Assembly (NCBI RefSeq): GCF_000169195.2
Contig: NC_016023.1
Span: 496,001-560,000 of the forward strand
Direction: 5' to 3'
DNA length: 64,000 nt
Source of the DNA: Heyndrickxia coagulans 36D1
GTDB taxonomy: Bacteria; Bacillota; Bacilli; Bacillales; Bacillaceae_C
Shown one piece after another: positions 18,442 to 26,196 of the stretch. The translations under genes and the position numbers were made by a program. Within the stretch, counting starts at the first letter, position 1, and the number at the start of each line of letters is the position of its first letter. The notes beneath the pieces were generated by a model. The model was not told the origin of the DNA. It searched no databases and saw nothing but the letters and a program-made list of their open reading frames with translations.

Positions 18442-19005
18442 TTATTTTGTTTCAATCAGCCCGTATTTGCCGTCTTTGCGGCGATATACGATGTTCGTAT
18501 GATTTGTTTCCGCATCGGTGTAAATGAAGAAGTTGTGGCCCAGAAGGTTCATTTGCAGCACTGCTTCTTCACTGTCCATCGGTTTTAAGTTAAAATGTTT
18601 GGTCCGCACAATTTGCAGTTCTGAGTCTTCTTCTTTCCTGGCTTGTTTTTCTTTAAGTCCGGTGTCCGGAGTAGTGAACAGTTCCCTCGTGCTTCCTTTT
18701 TCGCGCAGTTTCCGGTTTACTTTTGTTTTATGTTTGCGGATTTGCCGCTCCAATTTGTCAGCAATCAGGTCAATTGCCGCATACATATCCTCATTGGTTT
18801 CTTCCGCACGCAATACAACCTGCGGCATCGGAATCGTAATTTCCACTTTGGAAGTTTTATCCGGATTGACTTTAAGTTTTACATTGACGGAAGTGTCTGG
18901 CGTTTCTACGAAATACCGATCCAACTTGTTCACTTTTTTCTCAATATAATCCCGAATCGCCGGAGTTACCTCAATGTTTTCGCCACGAATGTTGTAGTTC
19001 ATCAT
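18442..19005 (-). CDS. hpf: Long-form ribosome hibernation promoting factor
   Basis: Binds the 30S decoding region and dimerises 70S ribosomes into inactive 100S particles in stationary phase or stress. At 187 residues it is the long form: an N-terminal S30AE domain (about 1-100) and a C-terminal dimerisation domain (about 125-187, KHFNLKPMDSEEAVLQMNLL), joined by a charged linker. GAGGAGGGG precedes the start; ATG at 19005 and 19002 are adjacent. In B. subtilis (yvyD) it is under sigma-B and sigma-H; no clear box of either kind was found. The leader has two strong inverted repeats. Confidence 0.95.
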   Translation of the reverse strand: MMNYNIRGENIEVTPAIRDYIEKKVNKLDRYFVETPDTSVNVKLKVNPDKTSKVEITIPMPQVVLRAEETNEDMYAAIDLIADKLERQIRKHKTKVNRKLREKGSTRELFTTPDTGLKEKQARKEEDSELQIVRTKHFNLKPMDSEEAVLQMNLLGHNFFIYTDAETNHTNIVYRRKDGKYGLIETK

Positions 19006-19036
19006 GTGGACCCCTCCTCATAACTGGCAGCCCCTT

Positions 19037-19079
19037 GCATACCGCGGTATGCTCGTACTTTCACTTTGAACAGTGAAAG
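19037..19079 (-). repeat. Two inverted repeats in the hpf leader
   Basis: A 16-bp perfect palindrome GCATACCGCGGTATGC (19037-19052) and an 8-bp stem CTTTCACT/AGTGAAAG with a 6-base loop (19058-19079) lie side by side, 32-74 bases before the hpf start codon. Neither is followed by a T-run. They could be an operator or an mRNA element; I do not recognise either. Confidence 0.6.
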
Positions 19080-19251
19080 CGCTACCTTCTCTAATAATCT
19101 TACACTTATATATTTACACATTGCCTGTCTAAATTCCTTCTTTTTTGGCGAATTTTTCTTAGAAATATTTGTCATCCCCCCGATGGTGCTGTAAAAAGCA
19201 GTTTACACGGCTTTCCCTGAAAAAAAAGAAGTTCTGCATTGATCAGAACTC

Positions 19252-19599
19252 CTATCTTTTCCGGTCATAAAACCTTCCATCATTTAACTGCAGGGACTGG
19301 TACGGATTAATATACTGCTTCATGGACGTTTTCTTTTTCGCAGCTTGTTGGATGTCGCTCCGGATGCCGGACAGCGTTTCCTGCATCAGGGGCTTCAATT
19401 GTTTGTCAAGATCCATGATTTTTCTTCCAAGCAATTGCGCTTCAGCGGAAAAAGGCGGTTTCATGGCAGCAAGCAGCGCGCCGCGTCGGTCAAGGAGCCG
19501 GTGGATGTTTTGGATCAAGGTATCCCTCGGCTGCTCTTTATGAAATTCCGAAAGCAGCGCTTCCGTTAGCTCCAGGCAGGCGGCTAGATCGCCCATCAT
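19252..19599 (-). CDS. fliT: Flagellar export chaperone FliT
   Basis: A 115-residue mostly helical protein at the end of the flaG-fliD-fliS-fliT unit. FliT chaperones the cap protein FliD and holds it export-competent. The sequence is weakly conserved, so the call rests mainly on position and size. Its start overlaps the fliS stop by 4 bases (ATGA type), showing coupling. No strong terminator was recognised after it. Confidence 0.8.
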   Translation of the reverse strand: MMGDLAACLELTEALLSEFHKEQPRDTLIQNIHRLLDRRGALLAAMKPPFSAEAQLLGRKIMDLDKQLKPLMQETLSGIRSDIQQAAKKKTSMKQYINPYQSLQLNDGRFYDRKR

Positions 19600-20000
19600 A
19601 CTTTGCCGCCCTGCCCGTATGTTTGCCGGCGGTTTGCCTGGATGACCTGCTTCCAGGTGTCGCGGAAACCCGTTACCAACTCTTCCGCTGTATCGAGTTT
19701 TGACATATCATTTTTCACATTGGCCTGGATCAGTTCGCGCAGGATAAAATCGTAAAGGGAAAGCATCTTTTCTGCATCTTCAAATTTGCCCGTATCGAGC
19801 GTCATCATCAATTCACGGATGATGTTTTGCGCTTTTTGGATGTTTTTATTTTTTTCTTCAAAATTTTTGTTTTCAATGGCTTTTTTCGCCAAATGGATAA
19901 ACTTCAGGCAGCCATTGTACAGCATCAATGTCAGCTCGCCCGGCGATGCGGTTGCAATCGAGTTGTTCTGATACGCCTGGTATGGATTACGTGTTGCCAT
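19596..20000 (-). CDS. fliS: Flagellin export chaperone FliS
   Basis: A 134-residue four-helix chaperone that binds the C-terminus of flagellin, and in B. subtilis also FliW-related partners. The N-terminal NPYQAYQNNSIATASPGEL is the typical FliS opening, followed by LTLMLYNGCLKFI. GGAGGGGC precedes the ATG. It lies 18 bases after fliD and overlaps fliT. Confidence 0.95.
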   Translation of the reverse strand: MATRNPYQAYQNNSIATASPGELTLMLYNGCLKFIHLAKKAIENKNFEEKNKNIQKAQNIIRELMMTLDTGKFEDAEKMLSLYDFILRELIQANVKNDMSKLDTAEELVTGFRDTWKQVIQANRRQTYGQGGKV

Positions 20001-20018
20001 TTACGGCCCCTCCTTTAA

Positions 20019-22103
20019 CTATTGCTGACTGAAAAAGCTGGATAAATAAGTATATTGGCTGTTGTATTTTTGGATCGCTTGCTCCATTGCTGTAAACTGC
20101 GCATAATAACGGTCTTCAAGCTTGTCCAGTTTGTCATTCATGTCACTAATTTTATCCGTCAAATCGTTGATGTTTTTCCCGATCGTGAACTGGGTGTTCA
20201 CATAAGTGGACTTTCCGGCTTTGTCAACGATCGTGTTATACGTTTGATTGACGCTGTCGTACAGCCTTTGGACAATGCCTTTTTCCGATGTTGTGCTACC
20301 GGACGCGCGAAACAGGAGTTCAACCGAATCCGGATCGTTTTGGATCGCAGCCTTCAGCTTGTCTTCATCAATTTCCAGCTTGCCGCCTTCCAGCCAGTCG
20401 GAAGTTGTCGTGATGCCGATGCTTGATAATTGGCTGTATTCGGATGAAATATTGGCGTTATTTACTTTTGAATAAATCAATGACCGCATGTTCGACAGGG
20501 AACTTTTCAGCGTCATATCATTCCTTAAAAGGCCGCTTCTCGCTTTTTTATCCCATTGGTCCTGCTGCGTGTCCGTCAATTCCTTGCGTTGGTCGTCCGT
20601 AAGCGGCGCATAATCCGGGTAGCGGTCTTCATTCAGCTTCGACTGCACGGCATCAATCAGGCTGTTATACTGGTCCACAAAATCTTTGATGTTTTTGAAA
20701 ATGGTGTCCGTATCGTTAGAGACCGTAACCGTGACGGGTGTATCAAATTTGCTTTTAAGGGTGTACGTTACGCCGTTGATGGCGAACGTGTTGGATGTCC
20801 GTTCGGTATCCAACCCATTTATGTTGAACACGGCATTCGTACCACCGTATTCAGTGCTGCCGCTAAATTTTAATGTATCCCGCAAAAAATCGTAAGTATC
20901 TGTATCAGAAGAAATAATGATTTCATTACCGTTATCCACAGATGAAGACGAATTAAAATTACCGGTCTCTTTTCTCGTCAGCGTAAACATATCTTTATAT
21001 TCGTCATAATACATTGTCAAACCTAAGTTTGAATTGTTCACTTTAGAAATGACATCATTTAACGTTTTATCCGCGCCGATATAAAAATTGCCGTTCACCA
21101 GCCCGCTTGAAGTATACGTTTTTAAGTTAAAAGAAGTGTAATTTTGCTGGTAGCTGATTTGGATAGCAGAACCGCTATAAATTGACCCGAAATCGCTATT
21201 AAAATCAATTTTTCCCGTTTCCGGATTAAGGGTGCCGATCTGGGTCGAACCAATGAATAAATTCATATTTCCGTCCGTGCCTTGGGAGAGTGAGACGTTA
21301 TTGTTTCCAACTGTCATAGTAAATGAATCGGTGATAATGTCCCCAAAGTCCAATTGTATTGATTTCGTATCAGACGAGACGGTTGCACTTTTTGTTGCTT
21401 TATCCACCACGTATTCAACACTAATGCTCGTCCCGGCGGAAATATTTGAATTAAATTTTAATGTTGCCTGCCCGCCAGCAGTTGTAAGTAAAACCTGGTT
21501 ATCACTGAGCGTAACGGACGGATCTGTCACCACTTCATAAGTTTTTCCGTTCATTTTTACATTCATTGGCATATTACTGTTAAGTGTGCCCTTTAAGTCA
21601 AACGTAACAGACGTTGGATCTGTGGAGTCCCCTTTGGCTGTTATGGTATCCGATATTACTCCCCCTTGGCTCCATTCGATTGACCCGCTGAAATTTCCTG
21701 ACTGTTTCCATAAGGATTGATTCAAATCAACCTTATTGGATGAATCTGTTGAAATTGGGGCTGCGGCTACCCTCGTCGCTGCCGTCGCCAATTGTGTTAC
21801 ACTTTGAATTGTCGTTGACCCCAGCGATGCATTATTCGCCGCTGTTGCCGTTACATAGCTTTCATTTGATGAAGTCGTCGTGCGTGCCCTGTACTTGGAA
21901 GTCAATTTCATGTTGGACAGCGTGGAGCGGAAGTCAAAATATTTTTGGTTCAGCGTCCGGTAGTCTTCTTCCTGCCACTCCAAAATTTGCTTTTGCTGCT
22001 GCAGTTTGACCAAAGGCTGTTTTGCCGCGGTCATCATTTTTTCGACAATGGAATCGATGTCCATGCCGCTCGCAAGCCCTGTGATTCTTTGTATGGATGT
22101 CAT
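20019..22103 (-). CDS. fliD: Flagellar filament cap protein FliD (HAP2)
   Basis: Caps the filament tip and helps flagellin assemble. It opens with MTSIQRITGLASGMDIDSIV, the conserved N-terminal FliD motif, and ends in a heptad-rich helix (about 640-694), as needed for coiled-coil D0 assembly. At 694 residues it is much longer than B. subtilis FliD (about 500), the extra length lying in the Ser/Thr/Asn-rich central domain (about 90-480) that is exposed and variable. GGAGGGAAT precedes the ATG. It follows flaG by 12 bases. Confidence 0.95.
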   Translation of the reverse strand: MTSIQRITGLASGMDIDSIVEKMMTAAKQPLVKLQQQKQILEWQEEDYRTLNQKYFDFRSTLSNMKLTSKYRARTTTSSNESYVTATAANNASLGSTTIQSVTQLATAATRVAAAPISTDSSNKVDLNQSLWKQSGNFSGSIEWSQGGVISDTITAKGDSTDPTSVTFDLKGTLNSNMPMNVKMNGKTYEVVTDPSVTLSDNQVLLTTAGGQATLKFNSNISAGTSISVEYVVDKATKSATVSSDTKSIQLDFGDIITDSFTMTVGNNNVSLSQGTDGNMNLFIGSTQIGTLNPETGKIDFNSDFGSIYSGSAIQISYQQNYTSFNLKTYTSSGLVNGNFYIGADKTLNDVISKVNNSNLGLTMYYDEYKDMFTLTRKETGNFNSSSSVDNGNEIIISSDTDTYDFLRDTLKFSGSTEYGGTNAVFNINGLDTERTSNTFAINGVTYTLKSKFDTPVTVTVSNDTDTIFKNIKDFVDQYNSLIDAVQSKLNEDRYPDYAPLTDDQRKELTDTQQDQWDKKARSGLLRNDMTLKSSLSNMRSLIYSKVNNANISSEYSQLSSIGITTTSDWLEGGKLEIDEDKLKAAIQNDPDSVELLFRASGSTTSEKGIVQRLYDSVNQTYNTIVDKAGKSTYVNTQFTIGKNINDLTDKISDMNDKLDKLEDRYYAQFTAMEQAIQKYNSQYTYLSSFFSQQ

Positions 22104-22115
22104 TCAATTCCCTCC

Positions 22116-22484
22116 TTATACCTTTTCATCGGCCAGAATCCCGACATGGTGCAGCATATCGGCATACGTATCCAAAATCCTTTTCGGCGGAATTTCTTTA
22201 ATCACCTGGTCCGTCTTGTCGTCGATAATCGTAACATAATATTCTTTTAGCTGGTCATGAAATTGAAATTTTAAATGGGTGGAGGATCCGGACAGGAAAT
22301 GGTTCAGCTGGTCCACCGCTTTTTTCACTTTTTCTTTCGTTTCTTCATTGGCGGGAAGGCTTTGTTCCCTGTTTTCTTTTGTCACAATTGGCCTGGCCTG
22401 ATCCGCCCCGGTTGCCTTTTGTGCCTGCGGTGTACTGGTTGCAAGAGGCGGATGCGCAGCCTGCCACTGCGTCGCTCCAATCAT
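22116..22484 (-). CDS. flaG: FlaG family flagellar protein (YvyC-like)
   Basis: A 122-residue protein with a disordered Pro/Thr/Gln-rich N-terminus (1-45) and a folded C-terminal FlaG domain (about 60-115, LKFQFHDQLKEYYVTIIDDKT, IKEIPPKRIL). FlaG influences filament length in some species; in B. subtilis its role is unclear. AAGGAGAACTTGCT precedes the ATG. It is the first gene of the cap operon, 74 bases downstream of a sigma-D-like promoter. Confidence 0.9.
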   Translation of the reverse strand: MIGATQWQAAHPPLATSTPQAQKATGADQARPIVTKENREQSLPANEETKEKVKKAVDQLNHFLSGSSTHLKFQFHDQLKEYYVTIIDDKTDQVIKEIPPKRILDTYADMLHHVGILADEKV

Positions 22485-22564
22485 AGCAAGTTCTCCTTAT
22501 GTTCCGGCGTTCCCGCCATGCCTTGTTTCATGGCGGAACAAAACCGCTTTTTTGTCTACTATTT

Positions 22565-22590
22565 GTATCGGATGTTTCCAGCCGTTTTTA
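22565..22590 (-). promoter_or_regulatory. Sigma-D-like promoter of flaG-fliD-fliS-fliT
   Basis: On the minus strand TAAA (22590-22587), a 15-base spacer and CCGATAC (22571-22565) match the sigma-D pattern TAAA-N14-16-CCGATAT, one base off in the -10. Confidence 0.7.
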
Positions 22591-22784
22591 ACATCCGCCG
22601 CTTTAAAATTTCACTTTGGCGAATGCCTTACCTGAAGCCGGAGGGGTTTTTTCAGAGGTGTCCATGCCGGAACGGGTGAAGCAGCGCAAATTTTTGGGAT
22701 AAAAGGCAAATACCCATACAGGCACCGGGTTTTTCACATATGCTTTATCGTACAAAAAATAATGGGGTTGAGGAGGAAAAAACT

Positions 22785-23024
22785 TTGAATACAGGTTATC
22801 AAGAAGTTCCTTATTATGAAACATTTAACCATGAAGATGTAAGATTGCGGCCATGGGGATTTGGAGGCTTCGGATTCCGGCCATGGGGTTTTAGGCCATG
22901 GGGATTCGGTTTTGGCCCGTTCCTCGGAGGGTTTGCAGGCGGCCTGGCAACATCGGCATTGCTCGCACCTGCGCTTTACGGCGGCTACGGCTTCCCGTAC
23001 GGCGGCTACGGCTATTTCTGGTAG
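22785..23024 (+). CDS. Gly/Phe/Trp-rich small protein, possibly spore-coat related
   Basis: A 79-residue protein read from TTG at 22785, chosen because GGAGG lies 8 bases upstream; the earlier in-frame ATG at 22740 has no ribosome site. The N-terminal 25 residues are acidic and Tyr-rich (NTGYQEVPYYETFNHEDV). The rest is low-complexity with three RPWGF repeats and FGFGPF, then a short hydrophobic Ala/Leu/Gly stretch, ending in YGGYGFPYGGYGYFW. Such Gly/Tyr/Trp-rich proteins occur in Bacillus spore coats, but no family is recognised and the coat link is a guess. It is transcribed against its neighbours and has its own terminator. Confidence 0.7.
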   Translation: MNTGYQEVPYYETFNHEDVRLRPWGFGGFGFRPWGFRPWGFGFGPFLGGFAGGLATSALLAPALYGGYGFPYGGYGYFW

Positions 23025-23173
23025 TCCGACGCAAGAAGCCGGCCTTTAAGCCGATTTCAACTTTGCGCCGGCCTCCCGTTTAAGAAATAGAGTAGCGGAT
23101 CATTTGCTGGTTTTAATAAGCGATGGTCGTTGGACACAAGGCGTAAAGAATCCGTTTTCATATAATCGCCCGG

Positions 23174-23198
23174 CACCGGCTAAATGCCGGTGTTTTTT
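23174..23198 (+). terminator. Terminator after the Gly-rich gene
   Basis: Arms CACCGGC/GCCGGTG with a 5-base loop and TTTTTT on the plus strand, about 150 bases after the stop codon. Confidence 0.8.
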
Positions 23199-23234
23199 CT
23201 CTTTGGCACTTTCTTCACGCACCGCCTTTGCCGT

Positions 23235-23834
23235 TTACGCCCGCCTCGATACATAACGGTTTTCTTTTATCCAGAACCGGTACGGGTAATGTTTGGCTTC
23301 ACCGGTGTTATCGATTCCGATGCGCGGGCCGGTTTCGATTTGTTCCGGTTCGTAACCTTCCGCAATAAAGAGTGGGCGTTCGTAAAATACGCGCCCGTAG
23401 TCTTCCATTGTAATGCCTAATGCTTTTGTTAACTTCCCGGGACCGTTTGTGAGTTGCTTTGCTTCCTTGACTTTCCGGCGGGCAAACATCAGCTCCGTTC
23501 CAATAAAAGGTTCCACGGCACGGATCAGGATGGCTTCCGGGGTGCCTTCCCGGCCGCTGACGACATTCACGAGGCAGTGGGTATGCATTTGGTATGTATA
23601 CACGTGGCCCGGGCCATGGTACATGATTTCCGTTCTTTTCGTCCGCCGGTTTCCATAACTGTGCGCGGCCCTGTCCCATGCACCCATGTATGCTTCCGTT
23701 TCGACAATAAAACCGGCCGCCGTCCCTTCTTCCGTCTCTTTGACGAGCAGGCAACCGAGAAGGGCACGCGCCAGCTCCAGCGTATCTTGTTTAAAAAAAG
23801 CCGCCGGCAAAGGCATAAGCGGGGCTTTTCTCAC
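23235..23834 (-). CDS. mpg: DNA-3-methyladenine glycosylase (AAG/MPG family)
   Basis: Base-excision glycosylase that removes alkylated purines and hypoxanthine from DNA. The 199-residue protein shows the AAG family features VETEAYMGAWDRAAHSYGNRRTKR-type segment (in pieces: ETEAYMG, DRAAHSYG), MYHGPGHVYTYQMH, LIRAVEP and NGPGKLTKALGI; the Glu of ETEAY is the catalytic base. The start is GTG with GGAGG 7 bases upstream. It is a single gene in an accessory stretch next to the TnpB element. Confidence 0.93.
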   Translation of the reverse strand: MRKAPLMPLPAAFFKQDTLELARALLGCLLVKETEEGTAAGFIVETEAYMGAWDRAAHSYGNRRTKRTEIMYHGPGHVYTYQMHTHCLVNVVSGREGTPEAILIRAVEPFIGTELMFARRKVKEAKQLTNGPGKLTKALGITMEDYGRVFYERPLFIAEGYEPEQIETGPRIGIDNTGEAKHYPYRFWIKENRYVSRRA

Positions 23835-24137
23835 ATGAATGCCTCCTTTCTATATGGGGCGCTACTTTCCGTACATTAATGATACCCGGCAAAGGGCACT
23901 TTAACTCCTTTCTCCATATCATATGGTATCCGGCCAAAAGCATCTTCCCATGCAATGAACGATTGATATCCCGAACGCTTCGAAAACCCCTTCTTCCCAT
24001 CCATGCAAAAACAGCTTTCCATCCGGCAATGGTTCCTTCGTATTTTTAAACATGCCTTGCACGATAACGGTTACGCTGCTGCGATTGCGGAATCCGGAAC
24101 CAGACGCATCTTTCCATCCAGCAATGGTTCCTTCGTT
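23835..24137. other. Intergenic stretch with short repeats beside the TnpB element
   Basis: No intact gene. A 26-base segment (24015-24040) recurs with one change at 24110-24135, 95 bases on, right at the element edge. Segments 23958-23972 and 24062-24075 recur exactly beyond the other end of the element (25875-25889 and 25808-25821). The region looks like remnants of a duplicated sequence. Confidence 0.5.
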
Positions 24138-24290
24138 GTGAACTACCCACCACTTATCAACCTTACGGTTTGATTGAAGTGGGGGCTTCTCGACTTATCG
24201 TTGCTTTTACTAGCCAACGAAAACTGACCGAGCTAACCCTCTTGTTCCAAGAGTTTTGTTACTTATGATAACGCTAATAAGCGTAATCCC
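24138..24290 (-). ncRNA. Putative right-end guide RNA (omega RNA) of the TnpB element
   Basis: TnpB nucleases use an RNA made from the 3' part of tnpB and the right end, with the bases just outside the element as guide. Here the scaffold would include the CCCCCACTTC/GTGGTGGG hairpin. The present guide would be the 20 bases complementary to 24118-24137. This is inferred from known TnpB systems; no transcript evidence exists and the 5' limit is arbitrary. Confidence 0.5.
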
Positions 24291-25381
24291 TCATTTTTGA
24301 TATTGATTGCTGAATTGTGATCGCGATCTAATACAAAGCCGCAAGAACATTTATATACACGTTCAGATAATGGCATTTCTTTTTCCTTGCCGCAACATGA
24401 ACACTTCTTAGTGGAGGGAAACCACTTATCAATTTTCACAAGTTGTTTCCCCTGTTCTTTTAGCTTATACGCTAAGAAAGTAGTGAACATCCCCCAGCCG
24501 TTATCATGAACGCTTTTCCCAAAGTGAAGGGCTTGAGACATCCCTTTCATGTTCAAGTCCTCAATCACGACAGCATCAAAGTTAGAAGCTAATTCTTTTG
24601 ACTTATGATGAAGAAAATTCATGCGTTGGTTCGCCACTTTCTCATGTAACTTAGCCACTACTAGTCGTTGCTTGTTCCAACGTGCAGAACCTTTCTTTCT
24701 TCGAGAAAGAATTCGTTGTGCTTTTGCTAATTTATCTAAGGCTTGCCGATAGTAACGTGGGTAATTGGCTTTCTTACCCTGTTCACTCTCGACATATAGA
24801 CCATCCATAGCAAAATCCAAACCAACAACTTTCTGTATTTTAACTGGACGAATATCTTTCTCATATTCTGTCAAAATTGAAATGTAGTATTTGCCTGTCT
24901 TTGTTTTAGAAATAGTGCAAGATTTGATTTTATAATCAGCAGGTATCTCTCTATGTTGTTTCATTTTTATTGGCTTTTTGATTTTTGGCAGTTTGATATG
25001 ACCATTTTCTAGCTTAATATTTCCGTTGACCATATTAGTTGTATAGGATTGTTTTGCTTTACGATTTTTGAACTTTGGAAAATCTGCATTTCCTTCAAAG
25101 AAATTCTTATAAGCAGTCTGTAAGTTCATTTGTGCATTTGCCAAAGCTAAAGAATCCACTTCTTTTAGGAATGGAAATTCACTTTTATATTTTGCAGGGG
25201 TCGGAAACTTTTGCTTTTTAAGCAATTCTTTATCATCCTTGAACTTTTCATACGTTTCTTTGCGTTCAGCTAACATCTTATTGTAGACAAAGCGAACACA
25301 ACCAAATGTCTTAGCTAATAATGCGGATTGTTCTTTGTTTGGTAACAAACGAAACTTGAAAGCTTTGTTTTGCTTGGCCAT
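24263..25381 (-). CDS. tnpB: RNA-guided endonuclease TnpB (IS605 OrfB)
   Basis: A 372-residue TnpB. The N-terminal helical part (FRLLPNKEQSALLAKTFG) is typical. The split RuvC nuclease residues look intact: Asp189 in VVGLDFAMDG, Glu274 in VVIEDLNMKGM, and the DRDHNSAIN motif with Asp352/Asp354. The zinc finger CSCCG...CSCG (Cys327, Cys330, Cys345, Cys347) is complete. Full length with no stop or frameshift suggests an active nuclease. GAGGTGAT precedes the ATG. It is divergent from the RHH gene, 87 bases away. TnpB cuts the empty donor site and so helps retain the element. Confidence 0.95.
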   Translation of the reverse strand: MAKQNKAFKFRLLPNKEQSALLAKTFGCVRFVYNKMLAERKETYEKFKDDKELLKKQKFPTPAKYKSEFPFLKEVDSLALANAQMNLQTAYKNFFEGNADFPKFKNRKAKQSYTTNMVNGNIKLENGHIKLPKIKKPIKMKQHREIPADYKIKSCTISKTKTGKYYISILTEYEKDIRPVKIQKVVGLDFAMDGLYVESEQGKKANYPRYYRQALDKLAKAQRILSRRKKGSARWNKQRLVVAKLHEKVANQRMNFLHHKSKELASNFDAVVIEDLNMKGMSQALHFGKSVHDNGWGMFTTFLAYKLKEQGKQLVKIDKWFPSTKKCSCCGKEKEMPLSERVYKCSCGFVLDRDHNSAINIKNEGLRLLALS

Positions 25382-25418
25382 ATCAAATCACCTCACTTTG
25401 TGCGGAAAAATTTCGTAT

Positions 25419-25456
25419 ATATTGATTATATAGTAAAAAATCCGTACAATCAATAT
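25419..25456. promoter_or_regulatory. Inverted repeat between tnpB and the RHH gene
   Basis: Arms ATATTGATT (25419-25427) and AATCAATAT (25448-25456), perfect over 9 bp and separated by 20 bases, centred in the divergent intergenic space next to TATAGT (25429-25434). An operator for the RHH protein is the natural guess. Confidence 0.5.
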
Positions 25457-25468
25457 GAGGTGATAATC

Positions 25469-25609
25469 ATGAGAGAAGAGAAAGAACGTGTAGAAATTCG
25501 TATGCCTAAGACGATATTAGAAAAATTGGAGCAATATCAAAAAGAAAATGGGATTCCAACTAGAACAGCCGCAATCTTAGAATTGTTGAGAAAAGGATTG
25601 GAAAAATAA
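25469..25609 (+). CDS. Small ribbon-helix-helix (CopG/Arc-like) DNA-binding protein
   Basis: A 46-residue protein with a short beta strand VEIRMPKT (about 7-14), helix ILEKLEQYQKENG and helix RTAAILELLRKGLEK. This is the size and pattern of a bare RHH dimeric repressor. The ATG at 25469 has GAGGTGATAATC upstream; an upstream in-frame Met overlaps tnpB's start region and has no ribosome site. It ends close to the element's left-end hairpin, so it is part of the element and occupies the tnpA position. A role in repressing tnpB or itself is inferred from the inverted repeat between the two genes. Confidence 0.8.
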   Translation: MREEKERVEIRMPKTILEKLEQYQKENGIPTRTAAILELLRKGLEK

Positions 25610-25866
25610 CTTTGGCTAAAGCCAACCGAAATTCATCTCCCACCTACTCATTGGTGCGATTCGCACCTTCACATTCCTTGAGGATGGGAGACTTCTTTCA
25701 GAAAGCCGTTAAAACCTATACACCTTTCCCTTACGATAAACCGGAATGGAAAAATGTTTTCCATTCAAAGCTTTCTTTGCACATTCAAGAATGGAGCTTC
25801 CCTTTCGCGATAACGGTTACGTTACAGCAGTTACCGGAGCCGGGGGAAAAGGCAGCCATCTCCAGT
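25610..25866. other. Left end of the TnpB element and flanking remnants
   Basis: 25640-25697 carries the left-end hairpin (arms CTCCCA near 25650 and TGGGAG near 25685). Beyond it lies non-coding sequence sharing two exact segments with the far side of the element. A plus-strand frame here (25612-25920) overlaps the next gene antisense and has no ribosome site. Confidence 0.5.
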
Positions 25867-26196
25867 TTAGTTATAACGATTGATATCCCTTTTTCCGCTT
25901 TGTTCCAGGCGCACGACTAATGCTGTCAAAATGTATTTCACATAAGCCAGCACGCTCGAACGGCGCTCGCGGATGATGTTAAGCTGGTGGATAAAATCGA
26001 GTATACTTTCCCTGCTCATATTGCGGACAAGCAAATCGATTGCCTGCTCGATTGTCAATTCCCGGTGCCTGTCTTTGCTTGTCTGCACTTCAATTGATTC
26101 AAACGAATGCATGAAAGAGTGGAGAATTCCTCTGATCTGATTCTCACTCAACGGAATTTTTTTAAAATCCTCACTTGATGTTTTGCTCAATTTCAA
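25867..26196 (-). CDS. Hypothetical helical protein
   Basis: A 109-residue frame, mostly helical and charged ([36 protein letters not shown]), ending in a hydrophobic stretch [18 protein letters not shown] that might be a helix bundle core or a membrane-tail. The family is not recognised. The start is taken as TTG at 26196 because AAAGGA lies 7 bases upstream; the longer frame to 26268 is Cys-rich and unlike protein. It sits between the TnpB element and the Lon-type protease. Part of its 3' sequence recurs upstream of mpg. Confidence 0.6.
   Translation of the reverse strand: MKLSKTSSEDFKKIPLSENQIRGILHSFMHSFESIEVQTSKDRHRELTIEQAIDLLVRNMSRESILDFIHQLNIIRERRSSVLAYVKYILTALVVRLEQSGKRDINRYN

Larger units (their letters stand above)
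24138..25697 (-). mobile_element. TnpB-only IS200/IS605-type element with an RHH gene
   Basis: About 1.56 kb bounded by IS605-like hairpin ends. The right end on the minus strand (after tnpB) reads GAAGCCCCCACTTC ... GTGGTGGGTAGTTCAC, and the left end holds TCTCCCA ... TGGGAGATGAATTTCGG. It encodes TnpB and, in the place where tnpA usually sits, a 46-residue ribbon-helix-helix protein. No Y1 transposase is present, so movement would need one in trans. The right edge is estimated from the TTCAC end and the left edge to within about 10 bases. Confidence 0.8.

Noticed and set aside
25612-25920. 102-codon plus-strand gene after the RHH gene
   Set aside because: It runs through the element's left-end hairpin and overlaps the hypothetical gene antisense; no ribosome site.
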